Of a stretch of DNA of 64,000 bases, positions 1 through 10,633 are shown in pieces. How positions within the stretch are numbered: the stretch's first letter is position 1; every line of letters begins with the position of its first letter. The stretch spans positions 67,195 through 131,194 of the forward strand of contig NZ_JAERVK010000013.1 in the NCBI RefSeq assembly GCF_016745425.1. The letters run 5' to 3'. The notes beneath the pieces were generated by a model. That model saw nothing but the letters and a program-made list of their open reading frames with translations, made no database searches and was not told the origin of the DNA. Origin of the DNA: Candidatus Methylomicrobium oryzae (GTDB lineage Bacteria; Pseudomonadota; Gammaproteobacteria; Methylococcales; Methylomonadaceae). Made by a program: the position numbers and the translations under genes.

Positions 1-460
1 TTCCCGACAGTTCAAAATTTGTTAGCATCCGTAGCTCTTCCAATGAATCTTTAGGCAGATTTTGAGCCTCATCGACAATCATTAGCGTTCTTTTTCCCTC
101 TCTGGCCTGCTGCATAAAAAACCGATGGATCCGGGTTAATAATGCCGATTTATCTTCATTATCGTAAGGGAGGCCAAAACTTGCCGATATAATTTTTAGA
201 AGATCATCCGCACTTACTTGCGACGAGACCATGATTCCGATAGTAAGTTTCTCGGTGTTCAGGCTTTTAAGCAGTTCTTTAAAAAGAATGGTTTTGCCTG
301 TGCCGGGTTTGCCTATGATGACTACGAAACCTTCTCCCTGTTTTAAACCGTAACGCATATAAGCCAAGGCTCTGCGATGCACATCGCTATTAAAAAAGAA
401 ATCGGTATCAGCGTTCAGCTGAAAAGGTTTTTTGCTTAAATTGTAAAATCCTTCGTACAT
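1..460 (-). CDS. XrtA-associated ExeA-like AAA ATPase (partial)
   Basis: Partial gene: the start codon (ATG at 460-458) and about 153 residues are inside the window, and the rest lies beyond the left edge. The protein opens MYEGFYNLSKKPF, typical of ExeA/GspA-like AAA ATPases. It carries a Walker A motif (GKPGTGKT, coded near 281-310) and a Walker B (LMIVDEAQNLP, near 60-90). The ATPase of this type found in PEP-CTERM/exosortase loci (TIGR03015 family) has the same opening and sits beside the same outer-membrane barrel gene. Its start lies 2 bases after the stop of that gene, so the two are surely co-transcribed. Its role is presumably energising or gating polysaccharide assembly or secretion; the exact task is not established. 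The family call is confident; completeness beyond the edge cannot be judged. Confidence 0.88.
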   Translation of the reverse strand, partial: MYEGFYNLSKKPFQLNADTDFFFNSDVHRRALAYMRYGLKQGEGFVVIIGKPGTGKTILFKELLKSLNTEKLTIGIMVSSQVSADDLLKIISASFGLPYDNEDKSALLTRIHRFFMQQAREGKRTLMIVDEAQNLPKDSLEELRMLTNFELSG

Positions 461-462
461 AA

Positions 463-2058
463 TTAATATGTCATAAATAAGCTGGCTGTTGCCCGGTTTT
501 CCTGATAATCATTTGCATCGTTGTCTGATTGGTTATTTACATGCCGATATTCGAGTTTCCCATTTAGTCGGCGAGTAATGAATTGATTCAGACCTATTGC
601 AAAATCATAACGATCACTTTTTATGTTAGAGGCCGTTAATGAAGTGGCTACAGTGTCTACCTGCTGCCATCCTGAGTGTAAATAAGCCGTGGTTTTACGC
701 CCAAATTGCCAATTCCATCCAGCGTTGAATCCACTCACTTTCTCGGTATTGCCGCTGACCTGGAATACACGATTTTCATCATAGGCATTGGCATATAGGG
801 TTGTTTTAGCCGTACTGAACGAAACGGAAAAATTCCATCTTTTTCTAACCACGACTTCATTTGTTAATGTCGGAATATTAATGGAAAATTGTACAGGCTG
901 ATTGGTGACGGGATTGATTACGGGATTTCCATCTAAATCAACAACAGTAAAAACTTGTTGTTGCAATAGAATATCCTGTACCGTGGTCGTATCATTCTCA
1001 TGCGTCAACGACCATCTGGATCGCTTTGTCCAGTAATTCAATGAGGTTTCCCATGTCTTTCCTGAGTTCAGTCCGACAGAATTATCCCGAAAAGTTGTTA
1101 TCCAGTTAATTCGCTGTATTGGAGAAATATACACAGAGATATATCTATTATTACCACCTCCAATTTCAATACTGTAATGCCGGCTGGGAGTCCATTTTCC
1201 ACCAACCGTATAATAAAAACCATTATTATTTGTGTTTGTTGTAGCCTGAAAGTTGTTGTTGCTATAGCCTCCCAATGCGAAGACACTAAAATATCTATTT
1301 ACATAAGTCCTTAATGTCGCGCTAGTGTTTTGGAATTTAGTATTGTCATCATTATCTCTAAAGTTTTCAGTATTATTATGTGACAGATTCCACTGGAACC
1401 TTTTAAATTCGCTTCCACTATGTATTTGAATTATTTCTCCGAGGCTTTTAGAATCGGAAATAGCACTTAGCGTGGATTGAGAGTCATTATTAGAAAAAGA
1501 GCTGCCACTTGTTGACACAGTATTAAAGTTTAGCCTGAAGATGCCACTGGCATAGTTTCCGAAACGCGGAGTCCAAAAAGGTGATATGCCGAAGGTTGTA
1601 ACTGTGGTATTATTTTCCGAGCCTGATATATTATCGTTGGCTATTCGATTAATATTGGTATTTTGTTGGCTGATTGAACTATTTGAATCTAAAAATAATC
1701 TATTCGAAATAAGCGTATTTCTGGAATTATACTGAAGCTGGTTGTTCGTAGTCAGGCCGTTATCTCCATTGGCATTGTACAGGTTCTGCATCCTATAATT
1801 CAAATTCAGCATAGTGCGCGCGGATTGTCCCCTTACAGATATACCTGGACTAATTTCCGTAACAAGTGCATTCGTTTCAGTCCCTGGCTGTGATAAACGG
1901 ATGTTATCGGAATAAACTTCTTGTACAGATATTGAAGGCCTTACCGACCAATTAACACCATAAGCACCATAAGAGTGGAAAAGTAAATAAATAAATGCCA
2001 GATATATAATCGGCAATTGCAGTGTATTAGATTTCCGTTGTATCACAAAAAACACCAT
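463..2058 (-). CDS. XrtA/PEP-CTERM-associated outer-membrane beta-barrel protein
   Basis: A 531-residue protein with an N-terminal hydrophobic segment (about residues 14-33) followed by a long Asn/Ser/Thr-rich sequence with alternating aromatic and polar residues, ending in aromatics (ASLFMTY). This is the signature of an outer-membrane beta barrel whose last strand is read by the BAM machinery. It matches the TIGR03016-type protein found next to the TIGR03015 ATPase in exosortase loci. I chose the ATG at 2058, which shares one base with the upstream kinase stop (TGATG); a TTG three bases earlier is also possible. It probably forms part of the outer-membrane route for the polysaccharide. The function is inferred from fold and position only. 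Confidence 0.82.
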   Translation of the reverse strand: MVFFVIQRKSNTLQLPIIYLAFIYLLFHSYGAYGVNWSVRPSISVQEVYSDNIRLSQPGTETNALVTEISPGISVRGQSARTMLNLNYRMQNLYNANGDNGLTTNNQLQYNSRNTLISNRLFLDSNSSISQQNTNINRIANDNISGSENNTTVTTFGISPFWTPRFGNYASGIFRLNFNTVSTSGSSFSNNDSQSTLSAISDSKSLGEIIQIHSGSEFKRFQWNLSHNNTENFRDNDDNTKFQNTSATLRTYVNRYFSVFALGGYSNNNFQATTNTNNNGFYYTVGGKWTPSRHYSIEIGGGNNRYISVYISPIQRINWITTFRDNSVGLNSGKTWETSLNYWTKRSRWSLTHENDTTTVQDILLQQQVFTVVDLDGNPVINPVTNQPVQFSINIPTLTNEVVVRKRWNFSVSFSTAKTTLYANAYDENRVFQVSGNTEKVSGFNAGWNWQFGRKTTAYLHSGWQQVDTVATSLTASNIKSDRYDFAIGLNQFITRRLNGKLEYRHVNNQSDNDANDYQENRATASLFMTY

Positions 2059-2981
2059 CAATTTCCATATGTTCCATATCCATCGTATCCATAATAACCT
2101 GTTTCCATGTAAACTTGAGTTTTGTTAAGAAGTAACAGAACTACATCGCAAAATTCCAATTTATTAACTGACGACATTACCATAGCCTGAGGAGTATTTT
2201 CGGCTTCAACGACCAACACGACTTGTCCGACCAAGCCAGCCAGCGCAGCTCCTTGAGTTGCTGCGAGTAACGGTGGGGAGTCAAAGATAACGATTCTATC
2301 CGGATATCTAGTGCTTAATTCCTGCGCTAGCCGAACCATTTTGTTACTTGTCAATAATTCAGTCGAGTGCCGGTGCTGTTTTCCTGCCGGAACAACGCTT
2401 AATCCAGGCATATTGGTTTTTAAAATGATATCGGAAAACTCAATATCATTTTTTTCCAGATATTCGATTAATCCTGGCGACGATTTAATGCCTAATGTTT
2501 TTGATATTGAAGGACGGGCAACATCTGCATCTATCAGTAATACTTTTGTATCCCGCTCATTAGCAATACTCAGTGCAAGATTTATTGCACTGAATGTTTT
2601 GCCTTCCCCCGGGACGCTACTTGTTACCAGAATTAGATTTGACCGCTGAATGCCTTCGCTGCCTGAACCTAATGCGTTATTTATCAGCGGCCTTTTAATG
2701 TTTCTATATTCCTCAATCGATTTTTGATCTGTATTGATGCTGGGTGTTACAAACCCCATTCCTGCCAGCTTGTCCCAATCTATGTTTTCAATTCTTTCTT
2801 TATTCAATAAATTTCCATTTTCGGTAGCATCTATCCTATTTTTTGTAGACATAGGGGTAGATAATAATTCTTCCTTTCCCTTGTCTAATTGAGACTTAAT
2901 ATCTTCAGGCAGAGCCGTAGGATTAGCCGCTATTTGGTTTTCATTTTCGGCTTTATGCAAAGCCCTTTCAATAGTATTCAC
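2058..2981 (-). CDS. XrtA-type tyrosine-protein kinase / CpsD-like ATPase
   Basis: A 307-residue cytoplasmic BY-kinase-like ATPase of the CpsD/CapB type, as found in exosortase loci (TIGR03018 type). It has a Walker A motif (SSVPGEGKT, about 121-129), a Walker A' (VLLIDADVARPS, about 147-158) and a Walker B-like IVIFDSPP. The tail carries a tyrosine cluster at residues 291, 296, 297, 299, 302 and 305, the usual autophosphorylation substrate of bacterial tyrosine kinases. The start is GTG at 2981, preceded by a strong AGGGGGAG ribosome-binding site. It works with the chain-length protein encoded just upstream (24-base gap); phosphorylation cycles in such pairs control polymer length and export. 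Confidence 0.9.
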   Translation of the reverse strand: MNTIERALHKAENENQIAANPTALPEDIKSQLDKGKEELLSTPMSTKNRIDATENGNLLNKERIENIDWDKLAGMGFVTPSINTDQKSIEEYRNIKRPLINNALGSGSEGIQRSNLILVTSSVPGEGKTFSAINLALSIANERDTKVLLIDADVARPSISKTLGIKSSPGLIEYLEKNDIEFSDIILKTNMPGLSVVPAGKQHRHSTELLTSNKMVRLAQELSTRYPDRIVIFDSPPLLAATQGAALAGLVGQVVLVVEAENTPQAMVMSSVNKLEFCDVVLLLLNKTQVYMETGYYGYDGYGTYGN

Positions 2982-3005
2982 CCGTAACTCCCCCTAATTC
3001 TATTC

Positions 3006-4577
3006 TTATGAGCCCAAAATATTGCTTAAACTTTTCCCCATCATTTCGAAAGTCATGAGTGCTGAATAAATAAGTAAAAGCCCTAATAAACTGCCATAAA
3101 ATCTAATGAACTGTTTCTTATTTAATTTAGTTTGAGCACTATTGGATTTCAATGAAACACTACCCAAGATTGGAAGGCCGGTAAGTTGTTTGAGTTGAGA
3201 AGTGGATACAAGAGAAGGTCTTAAAAAATACATCAAAATCGCTAAACCAGTTCCTAGCAAAGGCCCCGCCAGAAAAACTATCGAATATAAAAGCCCTCTT
3301 TTGGGAGAAGACGGAGTTAAAGGCACATTGGGAGCATCTGCAATTTTAAATTTTAAAGCTTCCGCCTGATCGTCAACTTTTTCCGACATGACAGCTTGCT
3401 CCCTGCTTTCAATTAGCAAATTGTATTTGCTTTTAATTGCCTCATAATCCCTGTTAAGGTTTTGCAAATCAGTCTCTACTCTCAGTCTATTCTGAAGTTC
3501 ATTTTCAATTTTTAATAGCCGCGCTTGTAGCTCATCAACGCGCGCTTGGGATGATGCAACTTGTGCATTCGCTTCATTCTGGGCAATTTTTATGGATTGG
3601 ATATAGGGATTAGCAATTACGTTAGGCTTATTAAAAATATCTTCTTCCGTATTTACATTCTCCTTTTCCGTAGTCTCTTTAGTTTTTTTCAAATGTTTAA
3701 TGACTTTATTAATTGATATGATTTCAGGATGGTTTTCGGTAAATCGAATTAAGAGTTCTTTTTTCCTTGAGGCCAAGTCTTCGATTCTGGCGTCTTCTTC
3801 CGTAGGGTTTTCACTTACATCCGAAATAGCCCATTCATCTTCACCTCCCGATGCCTGCAAATCGGCAAGTTGTTCAGTCGTTGCCTGATAACGTGATTTT
3901 GCCTCGATTAATTGCAACTTTGCTTCTTCTAGAAGAGCTTTTTCTTTTTGTACATCGGCAATTTGCCCACCGCCTTCTCCGGGCAGTAAACCTAAATTTG
4001 CTCTTTTAAAGTTTTCTTTGGCTTTCTCGGCATTCCTTAATCGGATTTCATATTCATGTATTTGATCGTTTATGAATCTTTTGGCGCTATCCGTTCCCGA
4101 AAGTGTGGATTTATGAGTTTGATCGGAAAAAACAGTCAAAACGGCTTGTACTACGTTTTTGGCTAAGGTGCCGGATGTGGCCTCATATGTGATTGTAAAA
4201 ATATCATCGCGGCCTCCTTCAATTTTGATATCCTTTTTCAATTTGTCAATGAGTTCCAATCGATTGGCTTTGCCAGAATATTTATCCAGCTCAGATAATT
4301 TTATTATTTCTTCGAGATTATTTTGAGTAAACATCAATTTCTGCATAATTCGCAGTAAAGCGGCAGTATCGGTCTGAATAGTCATTCCCCGTAATAAAGG
4401 CAATAGCATTGTTCTGGTTTCGACATGCACTTTCGCTTCGGAGCTGAATTTATTGGGCATGGCGGAGATAAACATCCAGCCACCGCTACATATTATCCAG
4501 GCGGTAATCAATCCTACCCATTTATATTTAACCGCTCCTCTGGCATAGTAAAAAAGCTCTGTTATTTGTTCTTGCAT
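3006..4577 (-). CDS. XrtA-type polysaccharide chain-length determinant protein (Wzz/GumC-like)
   Basis: A 523-residue inner-membrane polysaccharide co-polymerase. One transmembrane helix lies near residues 19-38, a long periplasmic coiled-coil region (about 160-410) is rich in Glu/Lys/Gln, and a second membrane segment follows a Pro-rich motif (VPLTPSSPKRG, about 425-450). An additional hydrophobic segment near the C-terminus (about 487-505) is typical of the XrtA-associated subgroup (TIGR03007 type), which has a longer C-terminus than Wzz. No kinase domain is fused; the separate CpsD-like ATPase follows at once. The protein sets chain length and couples the polymerase to the outer-membrane exporter. 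Confidence 0.88.
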   Translation of the reverse strand: MQEQITELFYYARGAVKYKWVGLITAWIICSGGWMFISAMPNKFSSEAKVHVETRTMLLPLLRGMTIQTDTAALLRIMQKLMFTQNNLEEIIKLSELDKYSGKANRLELIDKLKKDIKIEGGRDDIFTITYEATSGTLAKNVVQAVLTVFSDQTHKSTLSGTDSAKRFINDQIHEYEIRLRNAEKAKENFKRANLGLLPGEGGGQIADVQKEKALLEEAKLQLIEAKSRYQATTEQLADLQASGGEDEWAISDVSENPTEEDARIEDLASRKKELLIRFTENHPEIISINKVIKHLKKTKETTEKENVNTEEDIFNKPNVIANPYIQSIKIAQNEANAQVASSQARVDELQARLLKIENELQNRLRVETDLQNLNRDYEAIKSKYNLLIESREQAVMSEKVDDQAEALKFKIADAPNVPLTPSSPKRGLLYSIVFLAGPLLGTGLAILMYFLRPSLVSTSQLKQLTGLPILGSVSLKSNSAQTKLNKKQFIRFYGSLLGLLLIYSALMTFEMMGKSLSNILGS

Positions 4578-4626
4578 TCTATTCTTTATACCAAACTGGA
4601 AATTTATTTACTCTGTAATTAATAAT

Positions 4627-5382
4627 TTAGAAGTATGCTTCAGGTATAATTACAATATCTCCGGGCAGAATTTTTACATTTGCCTTTAGATTGAAGTTGT
4701 TAATTAAATCATCAATTCGAATTCCGAATTGATGATTTTCTCCATCGATTTTACGAACAATGCTCGCCCGATTTCCATCGGCATAAACACCTAAACCGCC
4801 GATTTGTATCATTAAATCAAGCAAAGTCATGCCTGTCTTATAAGGAAAGGATTTTGCAGAATACCCTCCGCCGCCAAAGCCGCCACCGCCAAAGCCGCCA
4901 CCGCCAAAGCCTCCGCCGCCAAAGCCTCCGCCGCCCAAGCCTCCGCCGCCAGAGCCTCTACCACCCAAGCCTCCACCTGAACCGCCGCTCAATTGTCCTA
5001 TTACTCTAACTTGTTGAGCGTAAATCCCGTTAAACCCATTTACCATAATAACAACTTGTGGGTCTCTAACGTATTTCCCTAGTTGTTTTTCCATTGCTCT
5101 TGCTAATTGTGATGGTGTCTTGCCGCTTGCCGTAAGATCTTCGGCCAGCGGGATTGTAATTTTTCCATCAGGACGTACTACGGCGCTCTTCGAGATATCA
5201 GGATTGCCCCATACAAAAACATCTACCGTATCGCCGGGGCCGATTTTATAAGTATAGTCCGAAGGTGCATCTATGTCTTCTTCCTCAAGAGGAGGATAAG
5301 CGCATCCGGCCGTTATAAATATTAAAAACGGTAAAAAAAATTTTATTTTTTCAAAAAAATTTACCATACCCACCTTAACCAT
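4627..5382 (-). CDS. Wza-like polysaccharide export lipoprotein with Gly-rich insert
   Basis: A 251-residue polysaccharide biosynthesis/export protein of the XrtA type (TIGR03027 type). The signal peptide ends in a lipobox (ITAGC, Cys27). A Poly_export domain (YKIGPGDTVDVFVWGNPD, from about 45) is followed by a SLBB-like domain. Between them lies a striking glycine-rich tract at residues 132-174 made of GGGGF-like units, which normal family members lack or have only as a short loop. It would form the periplasmic part of the export channel. The start at 5382 is assumed; an internal Met at residue 6 (about 5367) is also plausible and leaves the signal peptide intact. Confidence 0.88.
   Translation of the reverse strand: MVKVGMVNFFEKIKFFLPFLIFITAGCAYPPLEEEDIDAPSDYTYKIGPGDTVDVFVWGNPDISKSAVVRPDGKITIPLAEDLTASGKTPSQLARAMEKQLGKYVRDPQVVIMVNGFNGIYAQQVRVIGQLSGGSGGGLGGRGSGGGGLGGGGFGGGGFGGGGFGGGGFGGGGYSAKSFPYKTGMTLLDLMIQIGGLGVYADGNRASIVRKIDGENHQFGIRIDDLINNFNLKANVKILPGDIVIIPEAYF
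4850..4985. repeat. Short tandem repeats coding for the Gly-rich insert
   Basis: The + strand reads as repeated CCGCCAAAG / CCTCCGCCG-type units with a 15-base period. On the coding (minus) strand they give Gly-Gly-Gly-Gly-Phe repeats inside the export lipoprotein gene. Third-position variation among Gly codons shows the array is translated and moderately old. Such arrays can change length by slippage without breaking frame because the unit is a multiple of three. Confidence 0.85.
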
Positions 5383-5426
5383 TTTAATTCTAGATTAATT
5401 CAATATTATTTATATACTGTCAAAAG

Positions 5427-6719
5427 TTAAAGCCTCCAGAGACGAATACCTTGAGGAGTCGTGCTTCTGTCCAGTTTGGCTTTAATATCGAATACTATGC
5501 CATCATTATTTTCAAGTAAATTCTCGAAATACGGCCAGTTTTTTGCGGTAAAGTATTGATGAGGAACGGCAAATACAACTGCATGGGCGGGCTTCAATTC
5601 GTTCTCATTCGATATCAATTGAATGCCGTATTCTTTTCTTATTTCGTCAATATCGGCCATCGGGTCGAAGATTTGTACGATTACACCAAAGTCCAGCAGT
5701 TCCCTCACGATATCAATCACCCGGGTATTTCTTATATCGGGGACGTTTTCTTTAAACGTAAATCCTAAAACGGTGACCCTGCTCCCTTTAACGCAGATTT
5801 CATCCCTAATAAGTTCTTTTACTATCTGGGATGCAATAAATCCCCCCATACTATCATTAATACCGCGGCCTGACAGGATAACTTGCGGGGTATAGCCAAG
5901 TATTGATGCTTTATATGTCAAATAATAAGGGTCAACGCCTATACAATGTCCGCCAACCAAACCAGGCTCAAAAGGTAAAAAATTCCATTTTGAAGAGGCA
6001 GCTGCCAGCACATCCCTCGTATCGATGTCCATTTTATTGAAAATCAGAGCCAATTCGTTCATCAACGAAATATTTAGATCCCTTTGAGTATTTTCAATAA
6101 CTTTCGCGGCTTCTGCCACTTTAATTGTCGGTGCTTTATGTACACCCGCTTGTACTACCGATTCATACACCGAAGCTACAATATCCAATGTCACTGGCGT
6201 ATCTCCAGATACGACTTTGGTAATAGATTTAAAAGTATGCGACTTGTCGCCCGGGTTGATCCGTTCAGGCGAATATCCCACATTAAAGTCCACTTTCCAT
6301 TTTAGCCCCGATTCTTTCTCCAAAACAGGGATGCAATCTTCTTCGGTTGCTCCCGGGTAGACAGTTGATTCATAGACAACAATATCGCCTTTTTTAAGTT
6401 GTTTGCCTACCGTTTTTGAGGCATTGATAATAGGGGATAAATCAGGCTGTTTTGCATGATTGACAGGGGTGGGCACAGCAATGATATGAAAATCCGCTTT
6501 TTTTAAATCATCAGCGTCGGAAGTAAAGAAAATATCAGCTGCACTCAAATCATGCTGATCAACCTCGTTAGTCCGTTCTATGCCTTGTTTCAGCTCATCG
6601 ATACGTATGGAATTCACATCAAATCCAATCACACGTTGAGTTTTTCCAAATTCTACTGCTACCGGCAAGCCCACATAACCCAGTCCGATAAGCGAAATTT
6701 TTCTGTTATGCTTTTTCAT
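5427..6719 (-). CDS. tviB: UDP-N-acetylhexosamine C6 dehydrogenase (TviB/WbpO-like)
   Basis: A 430-residue nucleotide-sugar dehydrogenase of the UDP-glucose/GDP-mannose dehydrogenase family. It has an N-terminal Rossmann motif (GLGYVG, residues 12-17), a central dimerisation helix region and the catalytic cysteine in [12 protein letters not shown] (Cys259). Overall wording and the [11 protein letters not shown] motif resemble TviB/WbpO, which oxidise UDP-GlcNAc or UDP-GalNAc to the uronic acid in two NAD-dependent steps. It overlaps the upstream epimerase gene by ATGA, the same pairing as in TviB-TviC or WbpO-WbpP, so the pair likely supplies a UDP-HexNAcA sugar. UDP-glucose as substrate cannot be excluded from sequence alone. 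Confidence 0.85.
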   Translation of the reverse strand: MKKHNRKISLIGLGYVGLPVAVEFGKTQRVIGFDVNSIRIDELKQGIERTNEVDQHDLSAADIFFTSDADDLKKADFHIIAVPTPVNHAKQPDLSPIINASKTVGKQLKKGDIVVYESTVYPGATEEDCIPVLEKESGLKWKVDFNVGYSPERINPGDKSHTFKSITKVVSGDTPVTLDIVASVYESVVQAGVHKAPTIKVAEAAKVIENTQRDLNISLMNELALIFNKMDIDTRDVLAAASSKWNFLPFEPGLVGGHCIGVDPYYLTYKASILGYTPQVILSGRGINDSMGGFIASQIVKELIRDEICVKGSRVTVLGFTFKENVPDIRNTRVIDIVRELLDFGVIVQIFDPMADIDEIRKEYGIQLISNENELKPAHAVVFAVPHQYFTAKNWPYFENLLENNDGIVFDIKAKLDRSTTPQGIRLWRL

Positions 6720-7729
6720 AAAGCTACCTTATAAAAATCTTTATACCATTTAACAAAATTTCTAATGCCGTCTTCCAGCAATGTATTGGGTCTATAATCT
6801 AAATCCTGAACCAAATCAGAAACATCTGCATAAGTTGCAGGTACATCACCCGGTTGTAAAGGCAGCATAATCTTGTCGGCTCTCTTGCCCAAACATTTTT
6901 CTAGAGTTTCAATAAAGGTTAGCAGATGTACGGGATTATTATTGCCGATGTTATATATTCGGTAAGGGGCGAGACTCGATCCCGGATCAGGGTTTTCCCC
7001 CATCCAATTAGGATTGGGCTGCGCTGGCTTATCAATGACCCGGATGACGCCTTCGATGATATCATCTATATAAGTGAAATCACGCAGGTGATTGCCGTGA
7101 TTAAATACATTAATCGGTTTTTCTTCAAGGATATTGCGCGTAAACATAAACAACGACATATCCGGTCGTCCCCAAGGACCGTAAACTGTAAAAAATCGCA
7201 ATCCGGTGGTTGGTAGATCATAAAGATGACTGTATGTGTGAGCCATTAACTCGTTGGCTTTTTTACTGGCCGCGTAAAGCGAAACCGGATGATCGACATT
7301 GTCATGAATGGAAAAGGGCATATGGAGATTTGCACCATAAACCGAACTGGATGAAGCATAAGCTAAATGTTCTACGGCATTATGTCTACAGCCTTCCAAG
7401 ATATTAAGAAATCCCGTTACATTGGAATCAATATAGGCATATGGGTTAGTTAATGAATATCGGACACCGGCTTGAGCTGCCAAATGCACGACTCTTTGGA
7501 ATTTCTCTTCGGCAAAAAGCCTCTCAACTTCGCTTTTATCGGCAATTTCAAGCTTAATGAACTTAAAATGCTCGTAGCTTTTGAGCCGATCTAAACGCGC
7601 CAGCTTCAGATTGACATCGTAATAATCGTTCAGATTATCTATGCCGACAATTTCATCACCCCGCTCCAGCAATTTTATACTTAATGCGGATCCGATAAAT
7701 CCGGCAGCTCCTGTTACTAACAGTTTCAA
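6716..7729 (-). CDS. NAD-dependent nucleotide-sugar 4-epimerase (UDP-glucuronate epimerase-like)
   Basis: A 337-residue extended short-chain dehydrogenase/reductase. It has the NAD-binding motif GAAGFIG (residues 7-13), a Ser-rich catalytic segment (YASSSSVYG, about 124-132) and the YxxxK pair Tyr152/Lys156. The early [12 protein letters not shown] stretch is characteristic of the UDP-glucuronate 4-epimerase-like subgroup (also annotated CapI or LspL). Its last bases overlap the dehydrogenase start (ATGA), so the two are translationally coupled. It provides a C4-epimerised activated uronic acid or hexosamine for the polymer. The exact substrate is not determined here. Confidence 0.85.
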   Translation of the reverse strand: MKLLVTGAAGFIGSALSIKLLERGDEIVGIDNLNDYYDVNLKLARLDRLKSYEHFKFIKLEIADKSEVERLFAEEKFQRVVHLAAQAGVRYSLTNPYAYIDSNVTGFLNILEGCRHNAVEHLAYASSSSVYGANLHMPFSIHDNVDHPVSLYAASKKANELMAHTYSHLYDLPTTGLRFFTVYGPWGRPDMSLFMFTRNILEEKPINVFNHGNHLRDFTYIDDIIEGVIRVIDKPAQPNPNWMGENPDPGSSLAPYRIYNIGNNNPVHLLTFIETLEKCLGKRADKIMLPLQPGDVPATYADVSDLVQDLDYRPNTLLEDGIRNFVKWYKDFYKVAL

Positions 7730-7788
7730 GATATTCTCTCCATTTTTCTTGTATATTAGGAAATGAAAGTTATTGGCAAAAACATAAT

Positions 7789-10191
7789 CTATTGATTATT
7801 CTTGGCTATTATTTCATTCAATAAGGCTTCGGCGGCTTTCTTATCGGAAAAATCTCCTCGCTTTGCTGCTAAATTTAGCGCCTCTCTAAGTTCGGAAAGG
7901 GCAGACCCATTATCTGCATTTTTGTGATGAGCAACTGCCAAATGGTATCTGAAAACCGGAACGTCGGGGTCGGAAATAATTATTTGATTAAGGAGCTCTA
8001 TTCCTGAGCTAGGGTTGCCCTGATTGATCAATGCCCAAGCATAAGTGTCTTTATACGAGGCTTGTTTTGAATCTTTGAATTTTTCACTTAGTTTTACCGC
8101 TTTGGTTAAATCTTCTTTATCATTTCCGTGTTCAATCAGAATTGATGCTAAATTGTTTGTCGCTATATCCAAATCAGGATTATTTTTTAGTAAGATTTCA
8201 TAAATGGAAACAGCAGCATCATAATCGCCTTGTTTCTCGTATAATGCTGCCATAGATAATAGCAAGTTTATATTTCCGGGATTCGCTTTAAGGCCTTCCT
8301 TATAATCATTTATAGCCGAATCACTATCGCCTTTAGCCAGTTTTACTTTGGCTAATTCCGCATATAGTTCGGGTATTTTACTGTTTTCATTAATTAAATT
8401 TCTTAGCAATGATTCAGATTTTTCAAATTGTTTATTGTTTGCCAGTAGATCGCTCAAAATAATACTTGCAGTAATGTTACGAGAGTTCTTGCTCAATAAA
8501 TCATTTAAGAAGACGATCATACTATCCTTTTTATTTATTTTTTCGTAGCATAGAGCCAGATCACCTAGAATCTCATAACTTTCGGCAACCAATTCGGCGA
8601 GATCTTTATACAGATCAATCGCCTTTATGCATTCCCCTTGTCCTTGGTAAATCTTTGCCTGTAAAAACTTTGCTAAACTAGTGGCTTGTAAGTGATTGAA
8701 TCCTTCAATTTTTTTCAGTATGTCGTTTGCACTGTCCCATTTTTTTTCGGATATATATACTCTACCAATTTTCTCGAGTAAAAATAGGTTGTCTGGGTGA
8801 TATCTTAAGGCCTTTTCAGATATTTCTTCCGCATAACCTAGTTTTCTGTCAGATAGGGCATTGTTATATAAATATGTAAACGCTTCTTGATTAGCCGGAT
8901 TAATTTCCAATACTTTTTTAAATTGCTTTTCAGCCTCTTTTTCGTCGCCCTTTGCAAAAAAAGATTGCCCAAGCAAAACTAGCGTTTCTTCGGAGTTGGG
9001 TTGATCCCAAAGAACTTTAGTTAAAACGTCGACTGCTTCATCATGTTTATTTTCTGCCAGTAATATTCTTGCCTGTAGTATCTTCGCATCAATATAATTT
9101 GAGTTTTCAGCCAAGATGTCTTCAAGAATTTTTTTCGTTGAAACAAAATCTTTTAAAGCATAGGCAATTTGCCCTAAATATATTTTAGCTGATAGAATTT
9201 GATTTTTGTCCTGATCGAGTTCTACGATATGATGAAAAACGCTTTTGGCATCATCAAAATTTTGTTGTGCAACTGCCCACTTTCCTAAAGCCAGTAATCT
9301 GCCGGACTTTTCTTTATACTCTTCCGTATATTTTTGAAACTGCACATGTGCTTTTTCAGGATATGCAGTCTTTAAGAAGTCAAGAAACAGCAATTTCAAA
9401 TTAATATCATCAGGCTTTTTATCGATTAAATTTTTTAGCAAATCTTCAGCTTCTTTCTTTTTGCCGGATTGAGTGTATATTTTAGCTAATATAATCTCAA
9501 AATCTTGGTTTTCCGGAAAAAGGGAAGCTAACTCTTGATAATCATTTATTACACTATCGATATTCTTCCTTTGAGCGTTAATTTGAATTTTGAAAAGCCG
9601 CAACGAAATATTCTTTGGTTCGTATTTTATTGCGGTATTTATTGCTGACAGTGCGGAATCAGAATTTTTATTTTCCATGTAGAGCACTGACTTGAGCATT
9701 AAGCCATCTATATGCTTGGGATTTTCTTTTAAAACACTGTCCACGATGGCTTGAGCTTCAGCTTGTCTTGTTTGCTTCATCAGAACAGAAGCTTTTAATA
9801 ACTGTGCGTCCGGGTTGTGGTTTGAATTCTTTAGAATAGTTTCAGCTTGCTCAAGTGCTGAATCCAGCTGACCTAATAGAAGCTGGACTCTTCCAAATTT
9901 TAATCTTGCTTCCAGATGGGTTGGGGATATCTCGATCACTTTCTTCAAGTTTTCGCTCATCGCTTTATATTGTCTATTTTTTTCATCTAATAAAGCGAGA
10001 TAATAGTAGGTTTCAGCAAGTTTCTTATCGGACTGGCTCGAGGTTTTTAATTCAAGAACGGCTTTTTCATATTCTCCTTTATTAAAATATTCAATGCCTT
10101 TTTGCAGATGTTCTTTAGGATCTTTTTTGTCGCATCCTTCTAATATTAATACAGAGATGGTCAATAAAAATATAGGCTTAAAGTTTCTCAT
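7789..10191 (-). CDS. prsT: PEP-CTERM system TPR-repeat lipoprotein PrsT
   Basis: About 800 residues. The N-terminus has a signal peptide with a lipobox (LILEGC), so it is an outer-membrane or periplasmic lipoprotein. Nearly the whole remainder consists of tetratricopeptide repeats (A-x-x-x-L/Y patterns every 34 residues, for example [17 protein letters not shown] and [17 protein letters not shown]). Length and composition fit PrsT (TIGR02917), a marker of XrtA loci, which is thought to scaffold the export apparatus. I set the start at ATG 10191 because it places the signal peptide at the very N-terminus; a start 14 codons upstream would bury it. In other genomes the PrsK/PrsR two-component genes adjoin this gene; here only PrsK is found. 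Confidence 0.88.
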   Translation of the reverse strand: MRNFKPIFLLTISVLILEGCDKKDPKEHLQKGIEYFNKGEYEKAVLELKTSSQSDKKLAETYYYLALLDEKNRQYKAMSENLKKVIEISPTHLEARLKFGRVQLLLGQLDSALEQAETILKNSNHNPDAQLLKASVLMKQTRQAEAQAIVDSVLKENPKHIDGLMLKSVLYMENKNSDSALSAINTAIKYEPKNISLRLFKIQINAQRKNIDSVINDYQELASLFPENQDFEIILAKIYTQSGKKKEAEDLLKNLIDKKPDDINLKLLFLDFLKTAYPEKAHVQFQKYTEEYKEKSGRLLALGKWAVAQQNFDDAKSVFHHIVELDQDKNQILSAKIYLGQIAYALKDFVSTKKILEDILAENSNYIDAKILQARILLAENKHDEAVDVLTKVLWDQPNSEETLVLLGQSFFAKGDEKEAEKQFKKVLEINPANQEAFTYLYNNALSDRKLGYAEEISEKALRYHPDNLFLLEKIGRVYISEKKWDSANDILKKIEGFNHLQATSLAKFLQAKIYQGQGECIKAIDLYKDLAELVAESYEILGDLALCYEKINKKDSMIVFLNDLLSKNSRNITASIILSDLLANNKQFEKSESLLRNLINENSKIPELYAELAKVKLAKGDSDSAINDYKEGLKANPGNINLLLSMAALYEKQGDYDAAVSIYEILLKNNPDLDIATNNLASILIEHGNDKEDLTKAVKLSEKFKDSKQASYKDTYAWALINQGNPSSGIELLNQIIISDPDVPVFRYHLAVAHHKNADNGSALSELREALNLAAKRGDFSDKKAAEALLNEIIAKNNQ

Positions 10192-10396
10192 GTATTTGGT
10201 AGTGAGTATTTGTGTAATATTTATTAGGCGCATTCAAACTTATCTAGGCAATTGACGTAACGTTTTAAAATAGCCATTTAAATTAGGGCGACATTAAAAG
10301 GCGGAATTTCAAGAAAACTGTCAAAAAATTCGCAGCCGACTCTAACATTGGCGGGCACGTTATCTTTCCGGCATCATGAGGTTTTAATTTAATAGG

Positions 10397-10482
10397 TGTT
10401 GAAAAAAGTTTGGATGACAAAATTTAGTTTTGCGAAACATCAGGCACTACAGCTTCGGACGGATGAAAGGGTTTTTTCAACA
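10397..10482. repeat. Small element with 11-bp terminal inverted repeats
   Basis: TGTTGAAAAAA at 10397-10407 is exactly inverted as TTTTTTCAACA at 10472-10482, enclosing 64 bases without an open frame. This resembles a miniature inverted-repeat element or a relic of one. It sits upstream of PrsT in the gap that lacks PrsR. A role as a long hairpin in the transcript is an alternative. Confidence 0.45.
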
Positions 10483-10633
10483 TTCTGTAAGTGTAGCATA
10501 AATACATTAACAGCTTGATGTCGGCTCGGCTTATGAGCCGCTCAATATTGAAAAAAGCGCATGCCTTTATACATCAATATCCTCATACCCGCCGAGATAC
10601 CCACAATGCTGTTAAATTAAGCCATAAGGGACC

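Noticed and set aside
4850..4985. Possible CRISPR or regulatory repeat
   Set aside because: Contiguous units in frame with the export lipoprotein; it is a coding repeat.
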